From the NCBI GenBank assembly GCA_029012445.1, contig JAQXMC010000023.1, positions 124,001-188,000 of the forward strand: DNA of 64,000 nucleotides. Reading direction: 5' to 3'. Position numbers and translations under genes: made by a program. This document shows positions 1 to 7,839 of the stretch, in pieces (positions within the stretch are counted from its first letter, which is position 1; every line of letters begins with the position of its first letter). The notes beneath the pieces were generated by a model, which searched no databases, was not told the origin of the DNA, and was given only the letters and a program-made list of their open reading frames with translations. Source of the stretch: Oscillospiraceae bacterium. Its GTDB lineage: Bacteria; Bacillota; Clostridia; Oscillospirales; Acutalibacteraceae.

Positions 1-725
1 AAGATCCGAATATCAGAGTCCCGAAGGTATTCGATCCCATTCATGACAAGACCGCTATAATCCGCCGCTTTGTTTCAGCGGAGGACACAGAGAAGATATA
101 TGAATACTGCAAGAAAGAGCTTGTTATTCCCGAAAATGTATTTCTCTACGGTCTCAGAGCGCATGCCTCAAAGATAAATTACAGAACGCCCGATGTTCTC
201 AATATGCTTATTTGCAGCCGCAGAGCCGTTTATAAGGATAAGATGATGGGCGGCTGCGTTGCGCAGCCTTTGCAGATAAGAGTTATCACACAGGAGACCG
301 ACACCTTCAGAGAAGCGGTCGGAAAGGTCGCTTCGTGCAGGAATCAGCTCATAAGACACATGAATTTCCCGTATCTTGAAGCGAGACTGCTCCAGCAGAA
401 GGAGTTCGGCTACGCGACCTCTCAGGGACCGTCGTGTCTCATGTTCTCGTGGATGCCCATTGGCTTTGCGATAAAGGAACATAATTTTGATGTTGAATTT
501 CAGGCATACAGCAACGGCAGATTCTCCATGCCGCTTTATATCTTCGCCGTGCCCGACGCAAAAACCGGCGGAACTGACTTTTATTATATGTACAGAGTGC
601 ACACCATCTCGGCGGATCAGATAAATCTGCTCCACGATAACGCCATGAAAGCGATAAAGATGGGAATTGAAAATCCCGATATAACGGTCGGGGAATTACT
701 CGATAATATGGATGACTTAAAGTAA
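1..725 (+). CDS. NRPS condensation-like protein, C-terminal part (5' end outside window)
   Basis: The open frame enters from base 3 with no start in the window and ends at the TAA at 723-725, so only about 240 C-terminal residues are visible. The segment begins DPNIRVPKVFDP and contains MMGGCVAQPLQIRV and a late region with FYYMYRVHTISADQINLL. This resembles the C-terminal lobe of stand-alone condensation or acyltransferase domains of the NRPS superfamily. The HHxxxDG catalytic motif would lie upstream and cannot be checked. It is followed after 18 bases by an adenylate-forming enzyme and then a carrier protein. A three-protein C/A/carrier assembly making an acyl or amino-acyl product is therefore the likely context. 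The family call rests on general resemblance plus neighbours; the product is unknown. Confidence 0.55.
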   Translation, partial: DPNIRVPKVFDPIHDKTAIIRRFVSAEDTEKIYEYCKKELVIPENVFLYGLRAHASKINYRTPDVLNMLICSRRAVYKDKMMGGCVAQPLQIRVITQETDTFREAVGKVASCRNQLIRHMNFPYLEARLLQQKEFGYATSQGPSCLMFSWMPIGFAIKEHNFDVEFQAYSNGRFSMPLYIFAVPDAKTGGTDFYYMYRVHTISADQINLLHDNAMKAIKMGIENPDITVGELLDNMDDLK

Positions 726-743
726 AATTGGGAGGACACGAAC

Positions 744-2498
744 ATGAAAAAGAAGAAAGTTGAAAAAGAACTTCTTGAGTTGAGACACAAGGTCCACATG
801 ATGGGCGAGCTCGACACTCTGCAGACGCTTATAGCGAGAGCCTACTCAGCTTACGGCGACAGACTGGCAATAGTCGAAAAGAACAAGGCAGAGCTTATAA
901 AGCACACTTCACGGGAACTTTGCGTGAGCATATATGCAGTCGGAACAGCACTCAATGAAATGGGACTTCACGGCAAGCACATAGCTATTCTCGGCGAGGG
1001 CTCGTTCAACTGGATAGTTGCGTTTTTCGCGGTTGCCTGCGGCGTGGGAATATCTGTTCCTCTTGACAAGGAACTGTCTGACATGGAACTGAGCAAGCTT
1101 ATGACTAAGGCTGACTGCGAGGCGGTGTTCTGCTCAAAGACATATTTCAAAACAGCCAGGCTGCATATGCAGAATGACGACAGAGTCAAGAATGTGTTTA
1201 CTCTGAGCGGGAGCTGCGACGATGAGGGCTTCATGTCTATCGACGAGCTTATCAAGCGCGGCCGTGAGCTTATCGGAAACGGCGACAGAAGCTATATTGA
1301 AGCTAAAATCGCCAAGGACGACATTGCGGCTATCGTTTTCACATCCGGAACGACCGGCGCAAACAAGGGAGTTATGCTTTCACACTATAACTTCTCCTCA
1401 AATGTTGACGGTATTATTGACACCATCACTCAGGAGGCTACATCGTTCTCCGTTCTTCCGATGAATCATGTCTATGAGCTAAGCTGCAATATCATGACCT
1501 CAATATACATGAACGCAGTTATTTATATCAACGACAGCCTCAGAAATATACTGCCGAATATTCAGCTGTTCAAGCCCGACGCTTTCAACTCGGTACCTCT
1601 TATTCTCGAGGGTATATATAACGGCATATGGGCGGCAGCCGAGCAGAGAGGCAAGGCTGAGGCGCTTAAGAAGCTTGTCAAGCTCAGCAATAAGCTCCTT
1701 TCACACGGCATTGATATGAGAAACATATTTTTTGCCAGCATAAGAAAGAACTTCGGCAACACATTCCCGACTCTTGTCTGCGGCGGCGCGCCGTCAAGAC
1801 TTGAGCATGTCACCGGGCTTTACTCTTTCGGATTTAATGTCTATCAGGGCTACGGACTGACAGAGTCCTCACCGACGGTCACTCTCAATCTCCACGCCGG
1901 AACGAGTCCGGAATCAGCGGGCTTTGCGTTCCCGAAAGCCAAATTCAAAATTGTCGATCCGGATGAAAACGGAGTCGGCGAGATATGGATCACGGGCGAT
2001 AATCTGTTCAAGGGCTACTATAAAGACGAGGAGGCCACCAAGGCTTCATTTGAGGGCGAGTGGTTCAAGACCGGCGACTACGGCAGAACAAACGAAAAGC
2101 ACGAGCTGTTCGTTGTCGGACGGAAGAAAAACCTCATTATCCTTGACAATGGAAAGAATGTATTCCCCGAGGAAGTCGAAAGCTTCGTCATGGAGGGCAT
2201 ACATTATGTTCACGAGGTCATCGCTTTTGAAGCCGTCAAGAAGGTGAACGGAAAAGACCACAAGATCATCGCTGTCGGAATTTATGTTGAGCCGAAGGAT
2301 TTCCCGGATATGAGCCGGAAGGAAATAGAAGATATGGTCCTTAAAGATGTGACCGAAGTCAGCAGACAGATGTCCTCATACAAACGGATTCAGGATGTAA
2401 TGGTCTCCTTTGAGGAATTCCCGAAAACATCAACAAGAAAGGTCGTCAGACAGAAGGTCATCGACGCTTACAATAATAAGAACAAGGTAGAAATTTAA
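744..2498 (+). CDS. AMP-dependent acyl/aminoacyl synthetase (adenylate-forming enzyme)
   Basis: This 584-residue protein of the ANL superfamily should activate a carboxylate as an acyl-adenylate and load it on CoA or a carrier protein. The A3 phosphate loop TSGTTGANKG is near residue 200. The A5 motif YGLTESSP is near 370, the TGDYG motif near 443, and the hinge with VVGRKKNLI follows. The C-terminal catalytic lysine region KTSTRK is near 562. All core residues appear intact. It resembles long-chain acyl-CoA synthetases as much as amino-acid A domains, so the substrate cannot be named. The start has a good GGGAGG site upstream. The carrier protein begins 15 bases after its stop and a condensation-like protein ends just before it. 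The natural acceptor is therefore probably the neighbouring carrier rather than free CoA; that is inference. Confidence 0.85.
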   Translation: MKKKKVEKELLELRHKVHMMGELDTLQTLIARAYSAYGDRLAIVEKNKAELIKHTSRELCVSIYAVGTALNEMGLHGKHIAILGEGSFNWIVAFFAVACGVGISVPLDKELSDMELSKLMTKADCEAVFCSKTYFKTARLHMQNDDRVKNVFTLSGSCDDEGFMSIDELIKRGRELIGNGDRSYIEAKIAKDDIAAIVFTSGTTGANKGVMLSHYNFSSNVDGIIDTITQEATSFSVLPMNHVYELSCNIMTSIYMNAVIYINDSLRNILPNIQLFKPDAFNSVPLILEGIYNGIWAAAEQRGKAEALKKLVKLSNKLLSHGIDMRNIFFASIRKNFGNTFPTLVCGGAPSRLEHVTGLYSFGFNVYQGYGLTESSPTVTLNLHAGTSPESAGFAFPKAKFKIVDPDENGVGEIWITGDNLFKGYYKDEEATKASFEGEWFKTGDYGRTNEKHELFVVGRKKNLIILDNGKNVFPEEVESFVMEGIHYVHEVIAFEAVKKVNGKDHKIIAVGIYVEPKDFPDMSRKEIEDMVLKDVTEVSRQMSSYKRIQDVMVSFEEFPKTSTRKVVRQKVIDAYNNKNKVEI

Positions 2499-2513
2499 AA
2501 GAGGGTTATTGAT

Positions 2514-2744
2514 ATGATTGAAAAACTAAGAGAGATCATTTGCGACTATGCCAATGTTGCGCCGGAAGATATCACCGAAGACACGAATATAAGAAGAGAT
2601 CTTGCTCTTGATTCGCTTTCGCTGATAAATCTTGCGGTCGCAATCGAAAACGAGTTTGATCTTGAGATATCCGACCGCGATGCAATGAGCCTTGAGACGG
2701 TCGGCGATGTCATCAAAATCATCGAAGAAAACAAGAAAAATTAA
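2514..2744 (+). CDS. Acyl/peptidyl carrier protein
   Basis: A 76-residue acidic carrier protein. The phosphopantetheine attachment motif LALDSLS places the modified serine at residue 34. The N- and C-terminal helices have the length and spacing typical of ACP/PCP. The protein lies directly downstream of the adenylate-forming enzyme in the same operon, with a GAGGG site before ATG. It is probably the dedicated carrier of this small split NRPS-like system rather than the fatty-acid AcpP, because no fab genes are nearby. A terminator-like hairpin follows at 2763-2786, ending the operon. Confidence 0.9.
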   Translation: MIEKLREIICDYANVAPEDITEDTNIRRDLALDSLSLINLAVAIENEFDLEISDRDAMSLETVGDVIKIIEENKKN

Positions 2745-2762
2745 CCGATATCTGTGAGAGAT

Positions 2763-2786
2763 AAGGGCGGGTGTTTTATCCGCCCT
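2763..2786 (+). terminator. Terminator after the C/A/carrier operon
   Basis: The 7-bp stem AGGGCGG / CCGCCCT with a 9-base loop is followed by a T-rich stretch (ATTGCTCTTTATT). The rest of the gap to 3088 has only a small GC hairpin near 2946-2968 and the promoter at 3028-3056; I recognise nothing else in it. Confidence 0.6.
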
Positions 2787-3027
2787 ATTGCTCTTTATTG
2801 CAATATCTGGTACGCTGTCATTTGTGCTTCGGGAAATTTTCAGCCCGGAGCTTTTTTGATACGGAATCTGCTGACAAACAGACATATTTCAGATGAATTT
2901 TGCGCTGCTCTGAATCCGGCTCTCTGAAAGAAAACGGCTTGTCTGCGCCGTTCCTGTGCGGCGCAAATATATTCCCTCAGCGTTCAATCGGATCATTATA
3001 AAGCCTGACCTGTTTTTAAAAAGGGCG

Positions 3028-3056
3028 TTGCAAAAGAGACAATTTAATGATATAAT
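3028..3056 (+). promoter_or_regulatory. Sigma-A promoter for mscS
   Basis: TTGCAA at 3028-3033, a 17-base spacer, then TATAAT at 3051-3056, 32 bases before the ATG. Confidence 0.75.
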
Positions 3057-3088
3057 TTTTAGACATTATCCTTTAAGGAGTTGATTTT

Positions 3089-4060
3089 ATGTTAAAGGCC
3101 GTTTTATCACTTGCCGTGGCTGACACGACCGCAGCCGCCGACAAGCTCACAGACGGAGTCAGTCAGTTCGCCGAAAATGCCAGCCAGGCCGCCGATGATT
3201 TTTCAAAGGGAATGGACAGCGCCCTTGAAAAAAGTCAGATAGTCAGCAGCGTCAAGCAGTGGACGGGCGAGGGCGCTCTCGAAAAGCTGTGGGAGCTGCT
3301 GCCGTCTATCATAATAGCCGCACTGACGATAGTTCTCGGCGTTATTCTCACCAAAGTAACGGCAAGGCTTGTCATAAAGGGCATGAAAAAACGCGGCACC
3401 GATCCGTCGGTCTATAATTTCGTTGAAACGATAGTCAAGGTCACAATCATGCTCATAGTTGTGATCTCAGCTCTTTCAAGCCTCGGACTCAACCTGAATT
3501 CGTTCATTGCCGCTCTCGCTTCGGCGGGCGTTGCGATAGGCTTAGGTCTTCAAAGTAGCGTTTCGCAGTTCGCCAGCGGAATTATGATAATACTGAACAA
3601 GCCTTTCAAAAAAGGCGACTTTGTTGAGGTCAAGGGAGTTTCCGGCAGCGTCAGTGAAATAAATATCATGAATACCGTGCTTCTCACGGCGGACAACAAG
3701 AAAATAATCATGCCGAATTCCGATATAACTGCCAATCACATTATAAACTATTCGGCTGAAGAAAAACGCCGCTGCGATATAACCTTCGGAATTAGCTATG
3801 CGGACGATATAGCAAAGGCAAAAAGCGTTATTTTATCCGAGGTCGGAAAGAACGAAAAAGCGCTCGGTGATCCAGCTCCCGCTGTTCTTGTCAGCGGACA
3901 GGAAGCAAGCTGCATTCAGCTCACGCTCCGCTGCTGGTGTCTCAATGAGAACTATTGGGATCTCTATTTTGCTCTCCAGGAGCGAGTCAAGCTTGCTTTT
4001 GACGAAAACGGTATAGATATTCCGTTCAATCAGCTTGATGTTCATGTTATCAATCAATAA
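3089..4060 (+). CDS. MscS-family mechanosensitive channel
   Basis: A 323-residue small-conductance mechanosensitive channel that releases solutes on hypo-osmotic shock. After an amphipathic, alanine-rich N-terminal stretch of about 70 residues come hydrophobic segments at roughly 73-95 and 110-135. The pore helix contains SAGVAIGLGLQ and SSVSQFASG, the glycine/alanine packing pattern of TM3. It is followed by the beta domain (NKPFKKGDFVEVKG and MPNSDI) and a C-terminal alpha/beta domain. The N-terminal region is longer than in E. coli MscS and could hold a first membrane segment or an extracytoplasmic helix. The ATG has AAGGAG upstream. The CDF transporter follows after 15 bases, so the two are probably cotranscribed. 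Confidence 0.92.
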   Translation: MLKAVLSLAVADTTAAADKLTDGVSQFAENASQAADDFSKGMDSALEKSQIVSSVKQWTGEGALEKLWELLPSIIIAALTIVLGVILTKVTARLVIKGMKKRGTDPSVYNFVETIVKVTIMLIVVISALSSLGLNLNSFIAALASAGVAIGLGLQSSVSQFASGIMIILNKPFKKGDFVEVKGVSGSVSEINIMNTVLLTADNKKIIMPNSDITANHIINYSAEEKRRCDITFGISYADDIAKAKSVILSEVGKNEKALGDPAPAVLVSGQEASCIQLTLRCWCLNENYWDLYFALQERVKLAFDENGIDIPFNQLDVHVINQ

Positions 4061-4075
4061 AAAGGAGTAGTTTTC

Positions 4076-5242
4076 TTGAATAAGCTGCTTTTAAAGATCT
4101 TTATAAAAGATTATAAAAATGTCAAGGATCCGGCCGTCAGAGAAAAATACGGTATTCTCAGCGGCGCAGTCGGAATAGTGCTGAATCTTTTGCTTTGCAC
4201 CGGAAAGTTCATCGTCGGCGCCGCGTCTCACAGTATTGCGATCACTGCCGACGCATTCAATAACCTTTCTGACGCGGGCTCTTCAATAGTGACGCTTTTC
4301 GGCTTCAAGCTCAGCGCTAAGAAGCCCGATAAGGATCACCCGTTCGGACACGGCAGATTTGAATACATAGCGGCTCTGGCCGTCGCTTTCCTTGTTCTGA
4401 TGATGGCTGTCGAGCTTATAAAATCCTCGGTCACCAAGATAATTCACCCTGAAAGCATAATATTCAGCGCGCCGACGGTCGCAGTTCTTGTTATTTCCAT
4501 CATCGGCAAGCTCTGGCTTGCGTTTTTCAACAGAAATCTCGGCCGAAGGATAAATTCCCCGGCAATGACAGCCGTTGTGACCGATAGCCTCGGCGATATC
4601 TGCGCAACTTCCGCTTCACTGGTGTCGATAGTCGTTGCTAAGCTCTTCTCGGTCAATATCGACGGTTACATCGGCGTTATCGTCGCTCTTCTGGTTTTAT
4701 ATGCGGGCTACGGAATACTTAAAGACACGATAAGTCCGTTGCTTGGCGAGCCGCCGAGCCGTGAAATAGTCAAAGAGCTGGTGGATTTCGTCAAAAGCTT
4801 TGACGGCATTATGGGAATACACGATCTTGTTTTGCATAACTACGGAGCTAACGCCGTTTTCGGCTCTCTGCACGCCGAGGTCAGAAGCGACGCCGATTTT
4901 ATTGCGACTCATGATATGCTTGACCTGATAGAGCGCATGGCGCTTGAAAAATTCAATATACATCTTGTCATACATCCGGATCCCCTTGTGTTTGATGATG
5001 AGCGGATAAACTCTCTGCACTCCATGGTCAACGAAGTCATAAAGGAGATAGATCCCCGCCTGACGCTGCATGATTTCAGGGCAGTAGACGGACCGACGCA
5101 TACCAATCTTATATTCGACCTCGTTATACCCTACGGCTTCAAAATGCGCGCCGATGATCTCGAAAAGCTGGTTAAAGACAAGATCAGTGAGCAAAACGAA
5201 AGCTGTTTCGTCGTTATGACGATAGAAACCAACTATATTTAG
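4076..5242 (+). CDS. Cation diffusion facilitator transporter
   Basis: A 388-residue CDF protein that likely exports Zn2+, Fe2+ or Mn2+ by proton antiport. The first motif is ITADAFNNLSDAGSS (TM2) and the second VVTDSLGDICATSAS (TM5); both carry the aspartates that bind metal. Six membrane segments occupy about residues 25-215. A cytoplasmic domain rich in histidine and aspartate follows (LHNYGANAVFGSLH, HLVIHPDP). The protein is longer than classic CDFs because of a further C-terminal stretch from about 300. The start is a TTG, supported by AAAGGAG eight bases upstream; no better ATG fits. Metal specificity cannot be told. Confidence 0.9.
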   Translation: MNKLLLKIFIKDYKNVKDPAVREKYGILSGAVGIVLNLLLCTGKFIVGAASHSIAITADAFNNLSDAGSSIVTLFGFKLSAKKPDKDHPFGHGRFEYIAALAVAFLVLMMAVELIKSSVTKIIHPESIIFSAPTVAVLVISIIGKLWLAFFNRNLGRRINSPAMTAVVTDSLGDICATSASLVSIVVAKLFSVNIDGYIGVIVALLVLYAGYGILKDTISPLLGEPPSREIVKELVDFVKSFDGIMGIHDLVLHNYGANAVFGSLHAEVRSDADFIATHDMLDLIERMALEKFNIHLVIHPDPLVFDDERINSLHSMVNEVIKEIDPRLTLHDFRAVDGPTHTNLIFDLVIPYGFKMRADDLEKLVKDKISEQNESCFVVMTIETNYI

Positions 5243-5250
5243 CTTTTTTT

Positions 5251-5292
5251 GCCGCAATTTGTTGAAAATACACAAATTGCGGCTTTATTTTT
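5251..5292 (+). terminator. Rho-independent terminator after the CDF gene
   Basis: Perfect 11-bp stem GCCGCAATTTG (5251-5261) / CAAATTGCGGC (5273-5283), followed by TTTATTTTT. Confidence 0.85.
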
Positions 5293-5326
5293 CGCGTAAT
5301 TTTTAATTGGCAAGATCGGATTTTGC

Positions 5327-5354
5327 TTGAAAACTCAAGAAAATATAGTACAAT
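5327..5354 (+). promoter_or_regulatory. Promoter for the PRPP synthetase gene
   Basis: TTGAAA at 5327-5332, a 16-base spacer, TACAAT at 5349-5354. Confidence 0.6.
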
Positions 5355-5409
5355 ATATAAGTAAGTTTTCTAACATATCCAACAGATCAAGTTTAACGGA
5401 GGATTGCAA

Positions 5410-6573
5410 ATGGATGATAAAAAGAATGAGTTTACCTCAATACCTTTCGGCCGACTCGGCATCATCGCCCTGCCCGGCTGCGAGGAAATAGGTGAGAAGA
5501 TCGACAAGTACATCGTCAGCTGGAGAAAGGAAAGACCTGAAAACGCCGCTTACGACGGCTATATAAAGGATACCTACCTTATCAAAACTTCTTTTCCGCG
5601 CTTTGGCACCGGCGAGGGCAAGGGCGTTATCGAACAGTCGATCAGAGGCTATGACCTGTTCATTATCTGTGACTGCTTTAATTACTCGGTCACTCATAAT
5701 ATGTACGGAATGGATGTTCCGACAAGCCCCGACGAGCACTTCACCAACCTCAAGCGAGTCATAGCCGCGTCGGCGGGCAAGGCTCACAGAATATCCATAA
5801 TAATGCCGATGCTTTATGAGGGCAGACAGCATAAGCGCTCAAACCGCGAATCTCTTGACTGCGCGCTGGCTTTGCAGGAGCTTGAGAGAATGAATGTCGA
5901 TAATATCATCACCTTTGACGCTCACGATCCCAGAGTCCAGAACGCTGTTCCGCTGCTTGGCTTTGAAAGTGTTCAGCCGGCATATCAGTTTGTTAAGGCT
6001 CTGATAAAGAATATACCCGATCTCAGAATTGACCGCGATCATCTTATGTGCATATCCCCCGATGAAGGCGGAATGGGCCGATGCGTTTATCTTTCAACTG
6101 TTCTCGGCATCGAGCTTGGAATGTTCTATAAAAGAAGAGACTATTCGAGAATAGTCAACGGAAGAAATCCGATCATAGCTCACGAATTCCTCGGCGACAA
6201 TGTTGAGGGCAAGGATGTTATCATAATCGACGATATGATCTCAAGCGGCGAGAGCATGATCGAGGTTGCGACAAAGCTCAAGGCGCTCAAGGCGAAGAGA
6301 ATATTTGTCGGCTGTTCGTTCGGCCTTTTCTGCAACGGGCTTTCGCGTTTTGACCGGGCCTATGAGGACGGTATCATCGACAAGGTGTTCACCACCAATC
6401 TTATTTATCAGCCAAAGGAGCTTCTTGAAAGACCGTGGTACGCTTCAATTGAGATGTCGAAATACATTTCATATCTCATTGACACCATCAACCACGATAT
6501 GTCGGTCAGCAAGCTGCTTGATCCCTCCGAAAAGATCAAAAACTATATTGACAAATACGCCTGCAAAGATTAA
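5410..6573 (+). CDS. prs: Ribose-phosphate pyrophosphokinase, long form
   Basis: Makes PRPP from ribose 5-phosphate and ATP for purine, pyrimidine, NAD and amino-acid synthesis. The PRPP-binding loop DVIIIDDMISSGES is near residue 275. An upstream KRRDYSR segment corresponds to the flexible catalytic loop. FDAHDPRVQN matches the regulatory and metal-binding region of the family (usually HAxQIQ). At 387 residues it is about 70 longer than classical Prs (about 315), with an extended N-terminus and an insertion. It thus belongs to the divergent long form that I associate with Clostridia. The ATG at 5410 is chosen over the TTG at 5404, because CGGAGG at 5397-5402 is 7 bases from the ATG. It stands alone with its own promoter. 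Confidence 0.85.
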   Translation: MDDKKNEFTSIPFGRLGIIALPGCEEIGEKIDKYIVSWRKERPENAAYDGYIKDTYLIKTSFPRFGTGEGKGVIEQSIRGYDLFIICDCFNYSVTHNMYGMDVPTSPDEHFTNLKRVIAASAGKAHRISIIMPMLYEGRQHKRSNRESLDCALALQELERMNVDNIITFDAHDPRVQNAVPLLGFESVQPAYQFVKALIKNIPDLRIDRDHLMCISPDEGGMGRCVYLSTVLGIELGMFYKRRDYSRIVNGRNPIIAHEFLGDNVEGKDVIIIDDMISSGESMIEVATKLKALKAKRIFVGCSFGLFCNGLSRFDRAYEDGIIDKVFTTNLIYQPKELLERPWYASIEMSKYISYLIDTINHDMSVSKLLDPSEKIKNYIDKYACKD

Positions 6574-6579
6574 AAATTA

Positions 6580-6606
6580 CAGAGGACTGCGGCTCGCCGC
6601 AGTCCT
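6580..6606. repeat. 27-bp direct repeat containing a terminator hairpin, left copy
   Basis: The 27 bases starting CAGAGGACTGCGG form a 9-bp stem (6584-6592 / 6597-6605, loop CTCG) just after the PRPP synthetase stop. The same 27 bases recur at 6858-6884, bracketing the element between them. Confidence 0.85.
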
Positions 6607-6609
6607 TTC

Positions 6610-6857
6610 AGCTTGTCGGAAAATACTTTTCCGACAAGCTGTGAGACTGCCGGGAAAGGATGACCGATGGCATTTTCTTCGGTCGACAGGCGTACAAAGG
6701 TACTCCGAGACCGAAAAAATGCCAAGCATATAAGCTTTCGGCGGCACGGCTTAATCCGTGCCGCCGAAATAATTTGCGGTTTGCGTTTGAAAGAATCAAA
6801 TATTTTTTCTTTCGTCTTTTTAGCTAATATGCGTTCGGGCGCCTTTATCGACCGTCT
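6610..6857 (+). mobile_element. MITE-like structured intergenic element, copy 1 (composite)
   Basis: Its parts are shared with the reverse complement of 39201-39348. A 14-bp hairpin lies at 6610-6640 (AGCTTGTCGGAAAA / TTTTCCGACAAGCT). A 9-base end AGACTGCCG is at 6644-6652. A long imperfect hairpin formed by GGCATTTTCTTCGGTC and GACCGAAAAAATGCC follows. A second conserved end, ATGCGTTCGGGCGC..TTTATCG..GTCT, closes the element at 6857. Relative to copy 2 it carries about 95 extra bases (about 6731-6825). These include an unrelated 13-bp hairpin (6737-6749 / 6756-6768) and T-rich runs. No transposase is present. It could be a non-autonomous mobile element or a repeated structured RNA. Confidence 0.6.
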
Positions 6858-6893
6858 CAGAGGACTGCGGCTCGCCGCAGTCCTCTGAGTTTT
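6858..6893. repeat. 27-bp direct repeat containing a terminator hairpin, right copy
   Basis: 6858-6884 is identical to 6580-6606. With the neighbouring bases it forms a 15-bp perfect stem (6856-6870 / 6875-6889, loop CTCG) followed by TTTT. It is probably the functional terminator for the PRPP synthetase gene. Confidence 0.85.
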
Positions 6894-6918
6894 AAGCTTT
6901 TCAGGCAGTCTTCCGCTC

Positions 6919-6992
6919 TTGACAACCTATTACAAAAAATATAAAATATAATATACGGCTGCGTTTAATGCTGCTCACTGTCACACGCAGCC
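6919..6992 (+). promoter_or_regulatory. Promoter and leader hairpin upstream of the zinc-type permease
   Basis: TTGACA at 6919-6924, 17 bases, then TAAAAT at 6942-6947 (an overlapping TATAAT is at 6947-6952). The transcript would begin with an 8-bp hairpin, GGCTGCGT (6957-6964) / ACGCAGCC (6985-6992), followed by TATTTTTA. That looks like a leader terminator or attenuator; no ligand class is recognised. Confidence 0.5.
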
Positions 6993-7019
6993 TATTTTTA
7001 ACCAAGCGGAGATTTTATA

Positions 7020-7838
7020 ATGAGCTTAGAACAGATATTTGAAGCTTTCAGCTATACATTTATGAGAAATGCCCTTGTCGGCGGCACGCTTATTTCGCTT
7101 TGCGCCGCGCTTCTGGGCGTTTGTCTTGTGCGTCGCAGATTTTCAATGATAGGCGACGGACTTTCACATGTCGGCTTCGGCGCGATAGCCGTTGCCGCCG
7201 CCGCAGGCGTTGCGCCGCTTAAATTTGCGATACCGATAGTTATTGCGGCGGCCGTGTGCATTTTAAGAATAAACGAATCCGGCAGGACAAACGGCGACTC
7301 GGCAATAGCCGTTATTTCAACGGGTTCGCTTGCCGTGGGAGTTATAGCGGCGAGCCTTTCCGGCTCCAACATTGATCTGAACAGCTATATGTTCGGCTCT
7401 ATACTTGCAATGAAATCGTCATATGTTGCGGTCTGCGCCGTTATAACTGCGTTGGTGCTTTTTATGTATATCTTCCTTTATAACAGGATTTTTTCAATGA
7501 CCTTCGATGAGAATTTCACAAAAGCTATCGGTCGGAAAACACAGGTCTACACCACGGCGGTCGCTGTTTTAACGGCGGTCACTGTCGTTGTCGGTATGCA
7601 GATGATGGGTGCGCTTCTGATGTCAAGCTTCATAATTTTTCCGGCGCTGATAGCCATGAGCGTCTGCAAGAGCTTCAGGTCGACTGTCATCGTTTCGGCT
7701 GTGATATCCGTTGTGACATTCACGCTCGGGCTGTTTGTTTCGTTTTATCTGAACACTCCGGCGTGTGCGACGGTCGTTGCGGCGGACCTCGTCCTGCTGA
7801 TCGCCGTCAGCCTTTTCTCAAGGCTTCGGAGGGCGTAA
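7020..7838 (+). CDS. Zinc/manganese-type ABC transporter permease (ABC-3 family)
   Basis: A 272-residue integral membrane protein with about eight hydrophobic segments, of the ZnuB/TroC/MntB permease family. RRRFSMIGDGLSHVGFGA and the late MQMMGALLMSSFIIFPAL segment are characteristic. It would import Zn2+ or Mn2+ with an ATPase and a solute-binding lipoprotein. Neither partner is encoded here, because the next gene is an FkbM methyltransferase with only one base between. The permease must therefore use subunits from elsewhere or be an orphan. The preceding leader hairpin may regulate it. Family assignment is firm; the metal is not. Confidence 0.88.
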   Translation: MSLEQIFEAFSYTFMRNALVGGTLISLCAALLGVCLVRRRFSMIGDGLSHVGFGAIAVAAAAGVAPLKFAIPIVIAAAVCILRINESGRTNGDSAIAVISTGSLAVGVIAASLSGSNIDLNSYMFGSILAMKSSYVAVCAVITALVLFMYIFLYNRIFSMTFDENFTKAIGRKTQVYTTAVAVLTAVTVVVGMQMMGALLMSSFIIFPALIAMSVCKSFRSTVIVSAVISVVTFTLGLFVSFYLNTPACATVVAADLVLLIAVSLFSRLRRA

Positions 7839-7839
7839 T

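Noticed and set aside
2946..2968. GC hairpin in the gap before mscS as a riboswitch
   Set aside because: A 7-bp stem without conserved elements or a T-run, lying upstream of the promoter at 3028.
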